From Candidatus Latescibacterota bacterium (GTDB lineage Bacteria; Krumholzibacteriota; Krumholzibacteriia; WVZY01), in NCBI GenBank assembly GCA_011772205.1, contig WVZY01000041.1, forward strand, positions 62,001 to 126,000: a stretch of 64,000 nt of DNA, read 5' to 3'. The notes beneath the pieces were generated by a model, which ran no database searches, had not been told where the DNA came from, and saw only the letters and a program-made list of their open reading frames with translations. Shown piece after piece: positions 25,988-33,917 of the stretch. The translations under genes were made by a program, and so were the position numbers. How positions within the stretch are numbered: position 1 is the stretch's first letter; the number at the start of each line of letters is the position of its first letter.

Positions 25988-27151
25988 TCAGCGCCGCGCT
26001 CCGGGCAACAGGACAACGAACGGAACACCCAAAACCATAATCACTGCGCAGATGAGAAAAGCGAAGGACAAGCCGAAGGAATCCCCCAAAGCTCCAACAA
26101 AAACCACAGCGCCCGATCGCAATCCAAAGCTGAGCGACATGTAAATGCCGTTCGCAAATGCCCGGTTCTCGGGAAAGCTCTCCTGCACCAGCGCCATGAT
26201 TACAGGCGCGATCGATAGTGCCGTGAATCCAAGTACCAGTAACAGCGCAAAGCGGATCCACCCACCCACCGCCAGGAAGACGAACATGGAAAGCGGTGAT
26301 GCAATCATCGAGATAACTAAAACGAAACGGCGGCCCAACCTGTCGCTCATCCACCCACCGCACAGCGCGCCGGCGACACCTGCTGCTTCGTATAACGACA
26401 GAGATGCTCCCGCAAGCCAGAAGCTCGCCCCCTCTTCTGTGAGGAACGTGGGGAGATAAATGATGAGTGCCGAAAGCATAAACGCCCTAACGGCGATGAT
26501 GCCTGTGAGGGGAGCCATGACAGGTTTCATTTTGTGCAGCGCTTGCTTCCACGGAAGTCCCGGCCCGGTATCCGGAGGGCGCACCGGCGCTTCCTTCAGC
26601 ATGGAATAAAGAGCAGCCGAAGCCATCACACCAAAGATGATCAACCAGGGAAGGCCCCTCAAGCTGACGAGCCCAACGACGCTCACAACTACGATCGGTC
26701 CCAGCGTGCGTCCGAGCTCACCTCCAAGCATCCAAAATCCCATTCCCCGCCCGAGGCTCCGCCCGGAAAGGGTACCGGCCATTACAGGCGCCACCGAATG
26801 AAAACCTGCCGAGCTGAAGCCCGCTATCAAAAGGAGTAAGGCGAGCATCGCATAACCCGGTGCGATACCGAGCATGCTCATCATCGTGGCCGATACCGCT
26901 GGAGCGAAGATTACGAAATATTTGAGATTGACTCGATCAGCCAGATGACCAATTGCAGGCTGCAAAAGCGATGGCGCTTGCAAAAATACAGAGAGCAAGC
27001 CGGCTTCGGTCTTTGACAGAGAGAGCTTCTCTATGAATGCAGGAAGCAGCGGCGGCAAAAAAGTAGTGTATGTATCATGAAGTGCGTGCCCGGCCGAGAT
27101 GATGATCACGCGGTTGGTTTGAAATCGCTCCCTTTCAGCCGCTTGAGTCAT
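25988..27151 (-). CDS. MFS exporter, fosmidomycin-resistance-like
   Basis: 387 residues, twelve hydrophobic segments, starting MTQAAERERFQTNRVIIISAGHALHDTYTTF. SAGHALHDTY and GHLADRVNLKYFVI between helices 2 and 3 recall the Fsr-type subfamily of major facilitator transporters, which typically efflux small drugs or metabolites. The SDRLGRRFVLV motif (DRxGRR) between helices 8 and 9 is the second MFS signature. It is on the same strand as the anti-sigma gene, 34 bp upstream of it on the map (its start faces the anti-sigma stop), so it may be co-transcribed with the ECF pair. Substrate not known. Confidence 0.75.
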   Translation of the reverse strand: MTQAAERERFQTNRVIIISAGHALHDTYTTFLPPLLPAFIEKLSLSKTEAGLLSVFLQAPSLLQPAIGHLADRVNLKYFVIFAPAVSATMMSMLGIAPGYAMLALLLLIAGFSSAGFHSVAPVMAGTLSGRSLGRGMGFWMLGGELGRTLGPIVVVSVVGLVSLRGLPWLIIFGVMASAALYSMLKEAPVRPPDTGPGLPWKQALHKMKPVMAPLTGIIAVRAFMLSALIIYLPTFLTEEGASFWLAGASLSLYEAAGVAGALCGGWMSDRLGRRFVLVISMIASPLSMFVFLAVGGWIRFALLLVLGFTALSIAPVIMALVQESFPENRAFANGIYMSLSFGLRSGAVVFVGALGDSFGLSFAFLICAVIMVLGVPFVVLLPGARR

Positions 27152-27185
27152 TCGCCTCCGGCTTATGCGTATCGAATCCTTCGCT

Positions 27186-27701
27186 CTATCTCACGGTCCT
27201 CATGAAATTGAGAACCATCAAACCGGTCCCCAGGACGATAATCGCCGTCAATCCTAAATAAACCGCCGTCAGAATCCACACGTCGCCGCCGGCGAATTGG
27301 ACGATCATCGACATCAGTCGCTCACCCGCGTTTGCGTATTCCTGTGGCATCTGGAGATCGCGGGAAAACAATGAACGAATCCAGTGGCGGTTGACAAGTA
27401 AAACCACACCGAGAATGGCGAACGAAATGCTGATGAGAAATGGCAAACTGAAGACAAGATCGAGAACTCTCTTGGTCCGGCTGATGCCCACACCGGCGAT
27501 AACCGCCTTGGCAACTTTGCCGGCCTGAGGCACTTCTTCACGCCGCTTCAAAAGCGCTCCCTCGATAAACATGAGATCCTCGAGGGCCTTGCGGCAGGCA
27601 TTGCATTTTGCAAGATGGGCCTCGGCTTTTCTCATGTCTTCGGCCGGGAGATCATTTTCCATATATGCGGAAAGAGATATCTCTATGCTTTCACAGCTCA
27701 T
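27186..27701 (-). CDS. Membrane anti-sigma factor with zinc-finger N-terminus
   Basis: 171 residues. N-terminal zf-HC2 pattern: MSCESIEISLSAYMENDL followed by HLAKCNACRKALEDL (HxxxCxxC). Two hydrophobic segments follow (LVFSLPFLISISFAILGVVLLV and IVQFAGGDVWILTAVYLGLTAIIVLG). The gene overlaps the sigma-factor gene by 4 bp and lies downstream of it, the typical order for ECF sigma/anti-sigma pairs. It holds the sigma factor inactive at the membrane until a signal releases it. The signal is unknown. Confidence 0.85.
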   Translation of the reverse strand: MSCESIEISLSAYMENDLPAEDMRKAEAHLAKCNACRKALEDLMFIEGALLKRREEVPQAGKVAKAVIAGVGISRTKRVLDLVFSLPFLISISFAILGVVLLVNRHWIRSLFSRDLQMPQEYANAGERLMSMIVQFAGGDVWILTAVYLGLTAIIVLGTGLMVLNFMRTVR

Positions 27702-28288
27702 AAGTTCCCCGTTTCTTTCTGATCGCTAAGTGATTGTGGTCTCATCATGATTCGCTTGAGTTCGATCTTTCCCCGGTGAATATGCGTCTTCACCGTCCCC
27801 ACAGGAATACCCATCGTCTCTGAAATCTCCCTGTAGGATCGATCCCCCATGTATTTGAGTTCGAGCGCAACGCGCTGCTCCTCGTCCAGATGGGAGAGCG
27901 CTTTTTCCAGGCGATGCCGGAGGAGGCGATCTCCGAGCCCAGCCTCCGGGCTTGTACTCGCCGGATCGGGTATCTCCAAATCGTCAACCGGTTCGAACTC
28001 CCTTCGAGGTTTGCTCCTCTCATTGAGGGCTTCGTTTCGGGCGATTTGATAGATCCACGTGGAGAGCTTGGATTCGCCCCGGAACTTGCGAAGTCCTCGA
28101 TAGATCTTGATAAAGACATTCTGCAGCACATCTTCGACATCCTCGCGGTTCCCGAGGATCGCGCGAACCACGGCGTATGCCATAGAGTGATGGGCTTCCA
28201 CGATCCTTCGGAAGGCCTTTTGATCACCTCCCAGCGCCTTCGAGACGAGCTCATGATCAGTTTCACCCAGCAAGGCCTTTTCTCCCAT
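27698..28288 (-). CDS. ECF RNA polymerase sigma factor
   Basis: 196 residues from the ATG at 28288; a TTG start 12 codons earlier is possible but no clear ribosome site favours either. Region 2: SMAYAVVRAILGNREDVEDVLQNVFIKIYRGLRKFRGESKLSTWIYQIARN. Region 4: LSHLDEEQRVALELKYMGDRSYREISETMGIPVGTVKTHIHRG, a helix-turn-helix. These are the standard ECF (sigma-70-like) regions. It overlaps the downstream anti-sigma gene by 4 bp. The divergently transcribed DUF6249-like membrane gene and a TGAAAC-N17-TGTC sequence (28388-28414) suggest autoregulation or regulation of that gene. Confidence 0.9.
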   Translation of the reverse strand: MGEKALLGETDHELVSKALGGDQKAFRRIVEAHHSMAYAVVRAILGNREDVEDVLQNVFIKIYRGLRKFRGESKLSTWIYQIARNEALNERSKPRREFEPVDDLEIPDPASTSPEAGLGDRLLRHRLEKALSHLDEEQRVALELKYMGDRSYREISETMGIPVGTVKTHIHRGKIELKRIMMRPQSLSDQKETGNL

Positions 28289-28387
28289 TTCGGTTAGACC
28301 GTATCCATGCGAGGGTGGTTTCAATTTTTATAGCATTCTTCCGCGAGCGGCCGCGATTGAAATATCATCTCCAACAGAACAAAAAAT

Positions 28388-28417
28388 TGAAACACGATCG
28401 CCGGACGGCCTGTCTAA
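28388..28417 (+). promoter_or_regulatory. Candidate ECF-type promoter of the divergent membrane gene
   Basis: TGAAAC (28388-28393), 17-bp spacer, TGTCTAA (28411-28417). The TGAAAC/(C/T)GTC arrangement is close to B. subtilis ECF sigma promoters. It would place the start ~75 bp before the ATG at 28492. Based on similarity only. Confidence 0.35.
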
Positions 28418-28491
28418 CCGGACGACTCAGAAAGGTAAACGGCTTCCATGTGCCAATGTAACACGACGGACCGTGCTGGAAAGGAGCTATT

Positions 28492-28875
28492 ATGATTAGC
28501 TGGATAAGTCCAAACCACATCGCGGTCATGATACCAATTCTATTCGTATGCGGAGCCATTGTGGTGGCCATCGTCGCGGTGATCATCCACGGGAGAAATA
28601 AGGATCTGGAGCACAAGGAACGCATCGCTGCAATGGAAAAGGGGATCCAGCTCCCGGAGCCGAAGATCGTAGTCAAGCCGGTTTATTCCGCCCGGCGCGC
28701 GTGGGCCCTGGTATTCCTTGGCATAGGACTGGGCCTCACGATTGGACTATGGGGGGTTCACGGCGCCCAAGGTGGCGTGTGGGGATTCTTGCCGATGTTT
28801 ATTGGTGCCGGCCTGCTCGCCGCTGCAATCCTGGACAAGAGAGAGTACGAAGAGAGGCAGCAGCGAGGAGAATAA
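28492..28875 (+). CDS. Small DUF6249-like membrane protein
   Basis: 127 residues, ribosome site AAAGGAG six bases before ATG. One N-terminal helix (IPILFVCGAIVVAIVAVIIHG), a short basic loop with KDLEHKERIAAMEKG, then two helices (ALVFLGIGLGLTIGLWGV and FLPMFIGAGLLAAAIL) and a charged C-terminus. The EHKERIAAMEKG phrase is characteristic of small membrane proteins often beside ECF sigma genes. Divergent from the sigma factor, so possibly a target or a partner. No enzymatic motif. Confidence 0.6.
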   Translation: MISWISPNHIAVMIPILFVCGAIVVAIVAVIIHGRNKDLEHKERIAAMEKGIQLPEPKIVVKPVYSARRAWALVFLGIGLGLTIGLWGVHGAQGGVWGFLPMFIGAGLLAAAILDKREYEERQQRGE

Positions 28876-28891
28876 AGAAACGAGAGGGTGT

Positions 28892-28960
28892 AATGAGTCA
28901 CAGGGGGTGACACCCGCATTCGCCAAGCGATAAATAGGGCTGAACCCCCTGTGACTCATT
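28892..28960. terminator. 17-bp perfect inverted repeat between convergent genes
   Basis: AATGAGTCACAGGGGGT (28892-28908) and ACCCCCTGTGACTCATT (28944-28960) are exact complements separated by 35 bp, lying between convergent genes. A bidirectional terminator or a mobile-element footprint is possible. No poly-U tract follows, which weakens the terminator reading. Confidence 0.5.
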
Positions 28961-29009
28961 TAAATTGACATTTGAATAGCCGCTCTTGCGTGCTCTGCGC
29001 GAATCGGAC

Positions 29010-29714
29010 TCAAGACTTCCGCGCCCGGATGGCCACGTAGTCACCGCGGTCGAATCCCTCAACCGGTTCTTCGGTGGAGTTGTTCGAATACTTTGGATGA
29101 CGTGTAAGAGTCTGCGCGTACTCGAAATTCCCAAAACCTGCGGCCCGGAGCATTTCCACCTTCTCCTCGGTGCTCCGCCAGTTGACGCCCACGGTGAACT
29201 CTACGGGATACGGGTGCTCGGGAGCGCACTTTTTGAGATATGCGTCCTCCCACGTTTTCCGAACACCGGCGAGCGCGTAGAGAAGTCCGTATGAGCTTTC
29301 CGCGGGTACATCAGCCACCACTATTCGTCCTCCCGGCTTCAACACGCGGTGCGCTTCTCTGAAAGCTCTTTCGAGATCGTCGATATAACTGGGCGTTCCG
29401 TTTAGAAGGACGGTATCGAATTCCTCCGGCTCATAGGGGAGTTCCGTGGCGACACCGCTCTTTACCGTCATGCCCCGCTTAGCTGCGACCTGGGCCATGG
29501 CCTCCGCGGGTTCCACGCCATGAAGAATGTCGATGCCGTATTGAGTACGGAGAATGTGTTCGAACAAGCCGCTCCCACAGCCGACACTCAGGGCTTTGCC
29601 ACAATCCGCCATGAAATGTTTGATGAGTAATACTTCGGACTGGAGCACAATTTCGTTCTTCATAAACCATGCATCGTACTTTTCAGCATGTTCGTCGAAT
29701 GGTGTGTCTATCAT
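29010..29714 (-). CDS. Class I SAM-dependent methyltransferase
   Basis: 234 residues. Motif I is ALSVGCGSGLFEHIL (glycine-rich AdoMet loop), motif II-like GIDILHGVEPAEAMAQVAAKRG, then FDTVLLNGTPSYIDDLERAFREAHRVLKPGGRIVVAD (motifs II/III and the post-motif). Similar to the UbiE/methyltransf_11 group. The N-terminus (PFDEHAEKYDAWF) is typical. The substrate is unpredictable. It is a single gene on this strand. Confidence 0.82.
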   Translation of the reverse strand: MIDTPFDEHAEKYDAWFMKNEIVLQSEVLLIKHFMADCGKALSVGCGSGLFEHILRTQYGIDILHGVEPAEAMAQVAAKRGMTVKSGVATELPYEPEEFDTVLLNGTPSYIDDLERAFREAHRVLKPGGRIVVADVPAESSYGLLYALAGVRKTWEDAYLKKCAPEHPYPVEFTVGVNWRSTEEKVEMLRAAGFGNFEYAQTLTRHPKYSNNSTEEPVEGFDRGDYVAIRARKS

Positions 29715-29795
29715 GATCGCTCCCCTCCTGTGAAAAAGCGAATGATAATCGAATCAACCGCAGAGGGCAAGAACAACGCGCCCTTCGCTGGGCGC

Positions 29796-32700
29796 TCATT
29801 TGAGGAGCACCATTTTCCTAGTTGCCCTGAATTTACCTGCCATCATCCTATAGAAATAAATACCGGAGGACACGGGCTGGCCGTGCTCGTTTTTCCCATC
29901 CCAGACGACAGCACTCTGCCCAGCGCCCATCATGCCTCTCTCCAGCACTCGAACACGCGCTCCTTGGACATCGAATATGTCGATTTGGACGAACTCAGGT
30001 TTTGTGAGCTCGTAACGAATTGTGGTGTTTGGATTGAAGGGATTTGGATAGTTCTGAAAAAGCCGGTAACCCTGTGCCAGATCTTTGATAGGTGTCACGC
30101 CGGCCGTGATGTCATCGGACACGCGTCTGGTGACCGCAACGTCATCGATGTAGGTGCCTTCCTCGACCTCTTCGATGTCGCTGACAAAACGGAATCTCAA
30201 CGACAGTGAAGTGCCTGCGGGATAACTCGAGAGGTCATATTTATACTCCGCCCAGTCATTAACAGTCGGAAGTAATCCCAATGCCCCACCACTCCCTATG
30301 AAATCCAACGTCACCCAGCCGGATCCATCGTTGATATCGACGTAGAATCCATCCGTTCCAAAATTCGGAAACTCATACCAGCACCAAAACGATAGTTCGG
30401 ATTTGTCGTCGATGACAAAAGGAGCAGAAACCAAGTTGGCCCGCATGGCGTGAACATACTTCCACAACACCTCGAGCCCGCTGTACCAGCTATAATTTCC
30501 GGAGCGCCTGCGATGCTCCGATAGATGCCAATAGTCATATGAACCCGAGTGCGTCCAGCCGCCTTCTCCGTTTTCCATGTCATCGAAAAAGCCGATCTCC
30601 CCTACTGACATAGAAAAGCTGTCCTCGAACTCATAGCCGCCTTTCGTTAGATAGGACACGTTTATTTGCGGGAAAGAGGGCTCCGGGCATGTAGGATCGA
30701 CTTCGACATGAAAAGGCGCCTGAGCGGTTCCGCAAGCTGGCACGCTCCAGCACACGATGGGGGAATCGAGCACAGTGAGGTAGGGGCCTGCACTGGTCAA
30801 ACTGGCCATAACGTTGTGTGCCTCACGATGGCCCGAGTTCTGAACGAGCATGTCTACGACGACGATCTCGCCCGGCTCCGCGAATCCATCCCCATCTCCA
30901 TACGCAGCGTCCGACACTAGGTAATCCGAAAAGGAAAGGACAGGGGTTGCGCATGTCACGCTTATCGAGCCGTTCCACTGATTGCCGATGGAGTCGGAAA
31001 TCTCCGAAATAAGACGAACCACCTCGCCGTCCAAAAGAGACGCGTCCGCTTCGAACGAGAAAGCACACAAAACAAGCGTCGAATCGCCTGGGGGAATGTC
31101 TCCAACCAGCTCGGTGCTGTCGACCATAGTGGCTTTCCCACTATTACATTGTAATACCGCAGTGACGTCATTCGCGATCTCACTTCCGTAGTTTTTGAAA
31201 TACGCACCAATTTGGACGTGCTTCCCGGGCTCGATGAAATTCCCGTTGGATTCCTTGGTCCCGTAAGCCGATATCTGAACGAAAGGCTCGTCGGTAACGA
31301 CTGAGATGGTATTTTCATAAGGAACAAAATTCGGAGCTGTGACGGTAATATGAATTGGCTCGGCAGGATTGGAGGTGGAGACCTCGAAAACCACGCGCCC
31401 ATCGATTCCCGTGATGCCCGCTTCATACACGGCCGTATCCTGCATCAAACAGACCATGGCTCCCTCCACAGGATCGGACGTGATATAGCTGGTCACCGTT
31501 ACCGGACACAAGCTGGCACCAACGGGCAGTTGGGGGGAGTAATCGACGGTCAGTAATTCCGGGAGATCCGTCCAAACGGGCATTTCCGGATCGCCGAGGA
31601 GATTGATCTCGTACTCACACCACCGGTACACATTTTCCGTCGATGAAAACGGTACGTAAACGGCTTTGGACGCCGCCACAGCAGTTCCCAGGTGAATACT
31701 ATTATTCACGAACAGCTGCTCGAAAAACTCCTGGTCGAAGCGATCCGAGTAACCGTACAGCGGGTTCCCCGGGCTTCCCCATCCGTATCTGGAATTTCCT
31801 ACGAACGCCACGGCCCCGCCGCCGGGATTGTTGATAAAATGCTCCGCGATGCAGTCATCATCGAACGCAGCGGGGAAGCATCCGATCGAATAGAATATGG
31901 AAAACTTCGCGTAGTTCGAAAGAGCGTCCGCATCAGCTATCATCAGAAACCCATCGCCAACTCCCATGACCTCCGTGCTAGCGTGGCCAGTATGATTGAC
32001 GATGTTTTGCCCTGAATTCAAAGCACTCATCGCTGCTGCGTAGCTTTCATTGCCCCCCGATTCATAGAGCTTCAATATTGGATCGAACTGAGATGGAACG
32101 TACAGGTTGTCGATGAGATTTTTGCTCAATCCTGAATCCGTGTAGGGCAAATCCCAGAGAATTTCCGCAAGAAACAGCATGTTCATTTCATGGCCGCTCA
32201 CATAGCGCTCGTAATCGAGGACTTTCCACACAAAAACCTGCGCCTCCCCTTCATTTTCCACGGGCGCCCTCCCCACGATTACATCGGGATACATATCGAC
32301 ACCATCATCGACTTCACCAAAGATGCCGTTCCCATTGGCATTCCAATTGCCATCCAGATCCGAATAGTAGAGATCACAGGGAATCTCATTGTGGGTTGAA
32401 GGTCCGGTTTCGCAATCCATCGCATATGCCCGGCGAGCAGGGACCACGGGAGTATCGCCACCCAGAAGAATCCATACGGTTCCCCAGTTCTGATAGGCAT
32501 CTGTTATGAAGTTTCGAACCTTTGCTGCATTGTCCACACCCGAGTAGTTGGCATAAATCCATGAGGTCGTCACGATCTCGGCGGATAAGCCTTTCTTCGA
32601 CTTCCAATCCGCCAGGGGCTGGAAACTGGAAGCGAGAAGATCTGACGTAATAATCACATAAGGATGTTCTTCATCCGGCAACGCCGAAACGCGCCGAAGC

Positions 32701-33359
32701 GGGGGTACGGAAGATCGAGATATCACCGGGGGATCCTTCGAAAGCCTTTTCAGTGTTTTTTCAAGGATGAACCGGGAATATTCCGTTGATTTGGGGGGGA
32801 TTGGTAGCTTTTCGCTCCGTTCGTAAGCGATCCGTACTTCGATTTCCGAGTGAAATACCAGTTTCTTCTGCGCGGGAATGTATTGTATCGGCGAAACAAA
32901 AATGGCGCCGAGATTGTAGCCGGAAAAATATCCATGGGGAGCAACCGAGCCGATCTCCGCTGGAAAAATTTTCGAGGATTCATAAATGCGCTCATTAGGT
33001 TGGATAAATTCATGGCGCGGGGTTGAAAGAATTCGGGGCGGCTGAACGGGAAGCACGTGGTATGAGCCTTCGAGTTCCTCGCTTTTCAAAGGAGTGAGCT
33101 CTATCCCGGAGATTCGTTTTTCAGGCGGCAATACGACATGGAGCACTTTCACGGGCAGCTGCGGCGATCCAACTTCTTGCGACAGCTCCAGATTTTCGTA
33201 CCGGATGACGTCGTAACCCGAGGACCGGGTAACTCGAAGCTTGTCTTTTTCAAAGCTGAGAAATCGGTAGCTGGAATCCGCCGACTCGATATCAGCGTGT
33301 GGCGAAGATAACAGGGCGACGAAGGCAGTTGCACAGAGAAGGATTTTAGTGACACTCAT
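29796..33359 (-). CDS. Gingipain-type (C25) secreted peptidase with FlgD-like C-terminal tail
   Basis: 1187 residues. Short signal (MSVTKILLCATAFVALLSSPHA), a propeptide of about 200 residues, then the C25 catalytic region from ~residue 230: EHPYVIITSDLL, WILLGGDTPVVPARR, PDVIVGRAPV, with His 459 (NHTGHAS) and Cys 494 (SIGCFPAAF) at the positions of the gingipain catalytic dyad. After the protease come Ig-like and immunoglobulin-fold segments, a jelly-roll-like region with WHLSEHRRRSG, and a FlgD-type tail (NPFNPNTTIRYEL, DIFDVQGARVRVL, SSGIYFYRMMAG, RKMVLLK). The terminus is like that of T9SS cargos. It is probably exported and cell-surface associated. Confidence 0.85.
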   Translation of the reverse strand: MSVTKILLCATAFVALLSSPHADIESADSSYRFLSFEKDKLRVTRSSGYDVIRYENLELSQEVGSPQLPVKVLHVVLPPEKRISGIELTPLKSEELEGSYHVLPVQPPRILSTPRHEFIQPNERIYESSKIFPAEIGSVAPHGYFSGYNLGAIFVSPIQYIPAQKKLVFHSEIEVRIAYERSEKLPIPPKSTEYSRFILEKTLKRLSKDPPVISRSSVPPLRRVSALPDEEHPYVIITSDLLASSFQPLADWKSKKGLSAEIVTTSWIYANYSGVDNAAKVRNFITDAYQNWGTVWILLGGDTPVVPARRAYAMDCETGPSTHNEIPCDLYYSDLDGNWNANGNGIFGEVDDGVDMYPDVIVGRAPVENEGEAQVFVWKVLDYERYVSGHEMNMLFLAEILWDLPYTDSGLSKNLIDNLYVPSQFDPILKLYESGGNESYAAAMSALNSGQNIVNHTGHASTEVMGVGDGFLMIADADALSNYAKFSIFYSIGCFPAAFDDDCIAEHFINNPGGGAVAFVGNSRYGWGSPGNPLYGYSDRFDQEFFEQLFVNNSIHLGTAVAASKAVYVPFSSTENVYRWCEYEINLLGDPEMPVWTDLPELLTVDYSPQLPVGASLCPVTVTSYITSDPVEGAMVCLMQDTAVYEAGITGIDGRVVFEVSTSNPAEPIHITVTAPNFVPYENTISVVTDEPFVQISAYGTKESNGNFIEPGKHVQIGAYFKNYGSEIANDVTAVLQCNSGKATMVDSTELVGDIPPGDSTLVLCAFSFEADASLLDGEVVRLISEISDSIGNQWNGSISVTCATPVLSFSDYLVSDAAYGDGDGFAEPGEIVVVDMLVQNSGHREAHNVMASLTSAGPYLTVLDSPIVCWSVPACGTAQAPFHVEVDPTCPEPSFPQINVSYLTKGGYEFEDSFSMSVGEIGFFDDMENGEGGWTHSGSYDYWHLSEHRRRSGNYSWYSGLEVLWKYVHAMRANLVSAPFVIDDKSELSFWCWYEFPNFGTDGFYVDINDGSGWVTLDFIGSGGALGLLPTVNDWAEYKYDLSSYPAGTSLSLRFRFVSDIEEVEEGTYIDDVAVTRRVSDDITAGVTPIKDLAQGYRLFQNYPNPFNPNTTIRYELTKPEFVQIDIFDVQGARVRVLERGMMGAGQSAVVWDGKNEHGQPVSSGIYFYRMMAGKFRATRKMVLLK

Positions 33360-33508
33360 CCTCCCGGCTCCTTGATCAGGGACTAAATGTGGGGGGGTAC
33401 TTTTCTTAATCGAGGATCTCCGCTCGTCTGCCGCTAACCGTGCAAGCCACTAGCCCTAATATAATTAAATCATAATGCAAGCACCACCATTGCACAATCG
33501 AATAACGC

Positions 33509-33537
33509 TTGACAGGCTATCTCGGCACTGCTACCCT
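33509..33537 (+). promoter_or_regulatory. Predicted sigma-70 promoter of the cobalamin-riboswitch operon
   Basis: -35 TTGACA (33509-33514), 17-bp spacer, -10-like TACCCT (33532-33537). The first base of the transcript would fall about ten bases upstream of the aptamer. The perfect -35 supports it; the -10 is weaker. Confidence 0.5.
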
Positions 33538-33550
33538 GCCTCCGACATAT

Positions 33551-33713
33551 GCAGGTCCAGGTGCTCGCTTTAGAGCAAAATGGGGAAGAGGGTGCAAATC
33601 CCTCACGGACCCGCCACTGTGATTGGCGAGCTGCCTGCCCGATACCACTGGCACAACCTGCCGGGAAGGGGGCAGCGGCGATCGAGCCATCAGTCAGGAC
33701 ACCCGCCTGGAGA
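33551..33713 (+). promoter_or_regulatory. Cobalamin (B12) riboswitch aptamer
   Basis: The conserved order of elements is present: GGTGCTCGC, AAAATGGGGAAGAGGGTGCA with the AATCCCTCACGGACCCGCCA block, the B12 box GCCACTGTGAT, a CGGGAAGG bulge and AGTCAGGACACCCGCCTGGA closing with GCAGGTCCAGGTG at the start. It sits directly ahead of a BtuB-like receptor and is followed by a terminator hairpin. B12 binding would be expected to favour the terminator and switch the operon off when cobalamin is plentiful. Confidence 0.93.
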
Positions 33714-33765
33714 TGTTTTTCCCATGACCTCTTCGAGGATTGAGAGTAAGGGAAACATTAGGAAT

Positions 33766-33802
33766 CCCTCCAAAATCCCCGAAAAGGGTTGGAGGGTTTT
33801 TT
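33766..33802 (+). terminator. Rho-independent terminator (riboswitch expression platform)
   Basis: CCCTCCAA (33766-33773) and TTGGAGGG (33789-33796) form an 8-bp stem around a short loop, followed by six Ts (33797-33802). It lies about 50 nt after the aptamer and 116 bp ahead of the receptor ATG, as expected for transcriptional attenuation. Confidence 0.85.
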
Positions 33803-33917
33803 CGACCTGACCTCCCCCCTTCCTTCTTCACTTCCTCAGAGGTCCAGTCAAGAACCGATATGAGCGCGCTGTTGCCCCCCTGCGGCCTCTTACTGTCGCG
33901 TTTTCGGAGTCCGAACA

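Larger units (their letters stand above)
33360..33917. other. Intergenic regulatory region of the receptor operon
   Basis: The 558-bp gap between the C25 peptidase start and the TonB receptor holds a predicted promoter, a cobalamin riboswitch and a terminator, listed separately. The remaining ~110 bp before the ATG show no gene. Confidence 0.8.

Noticed and set aside
33549-33810. Short plus-strand reading frames over the riboswitch
   Set aside because: The region is explained by the cobalamin aptamer and terminator; the frames have no ribosome site.
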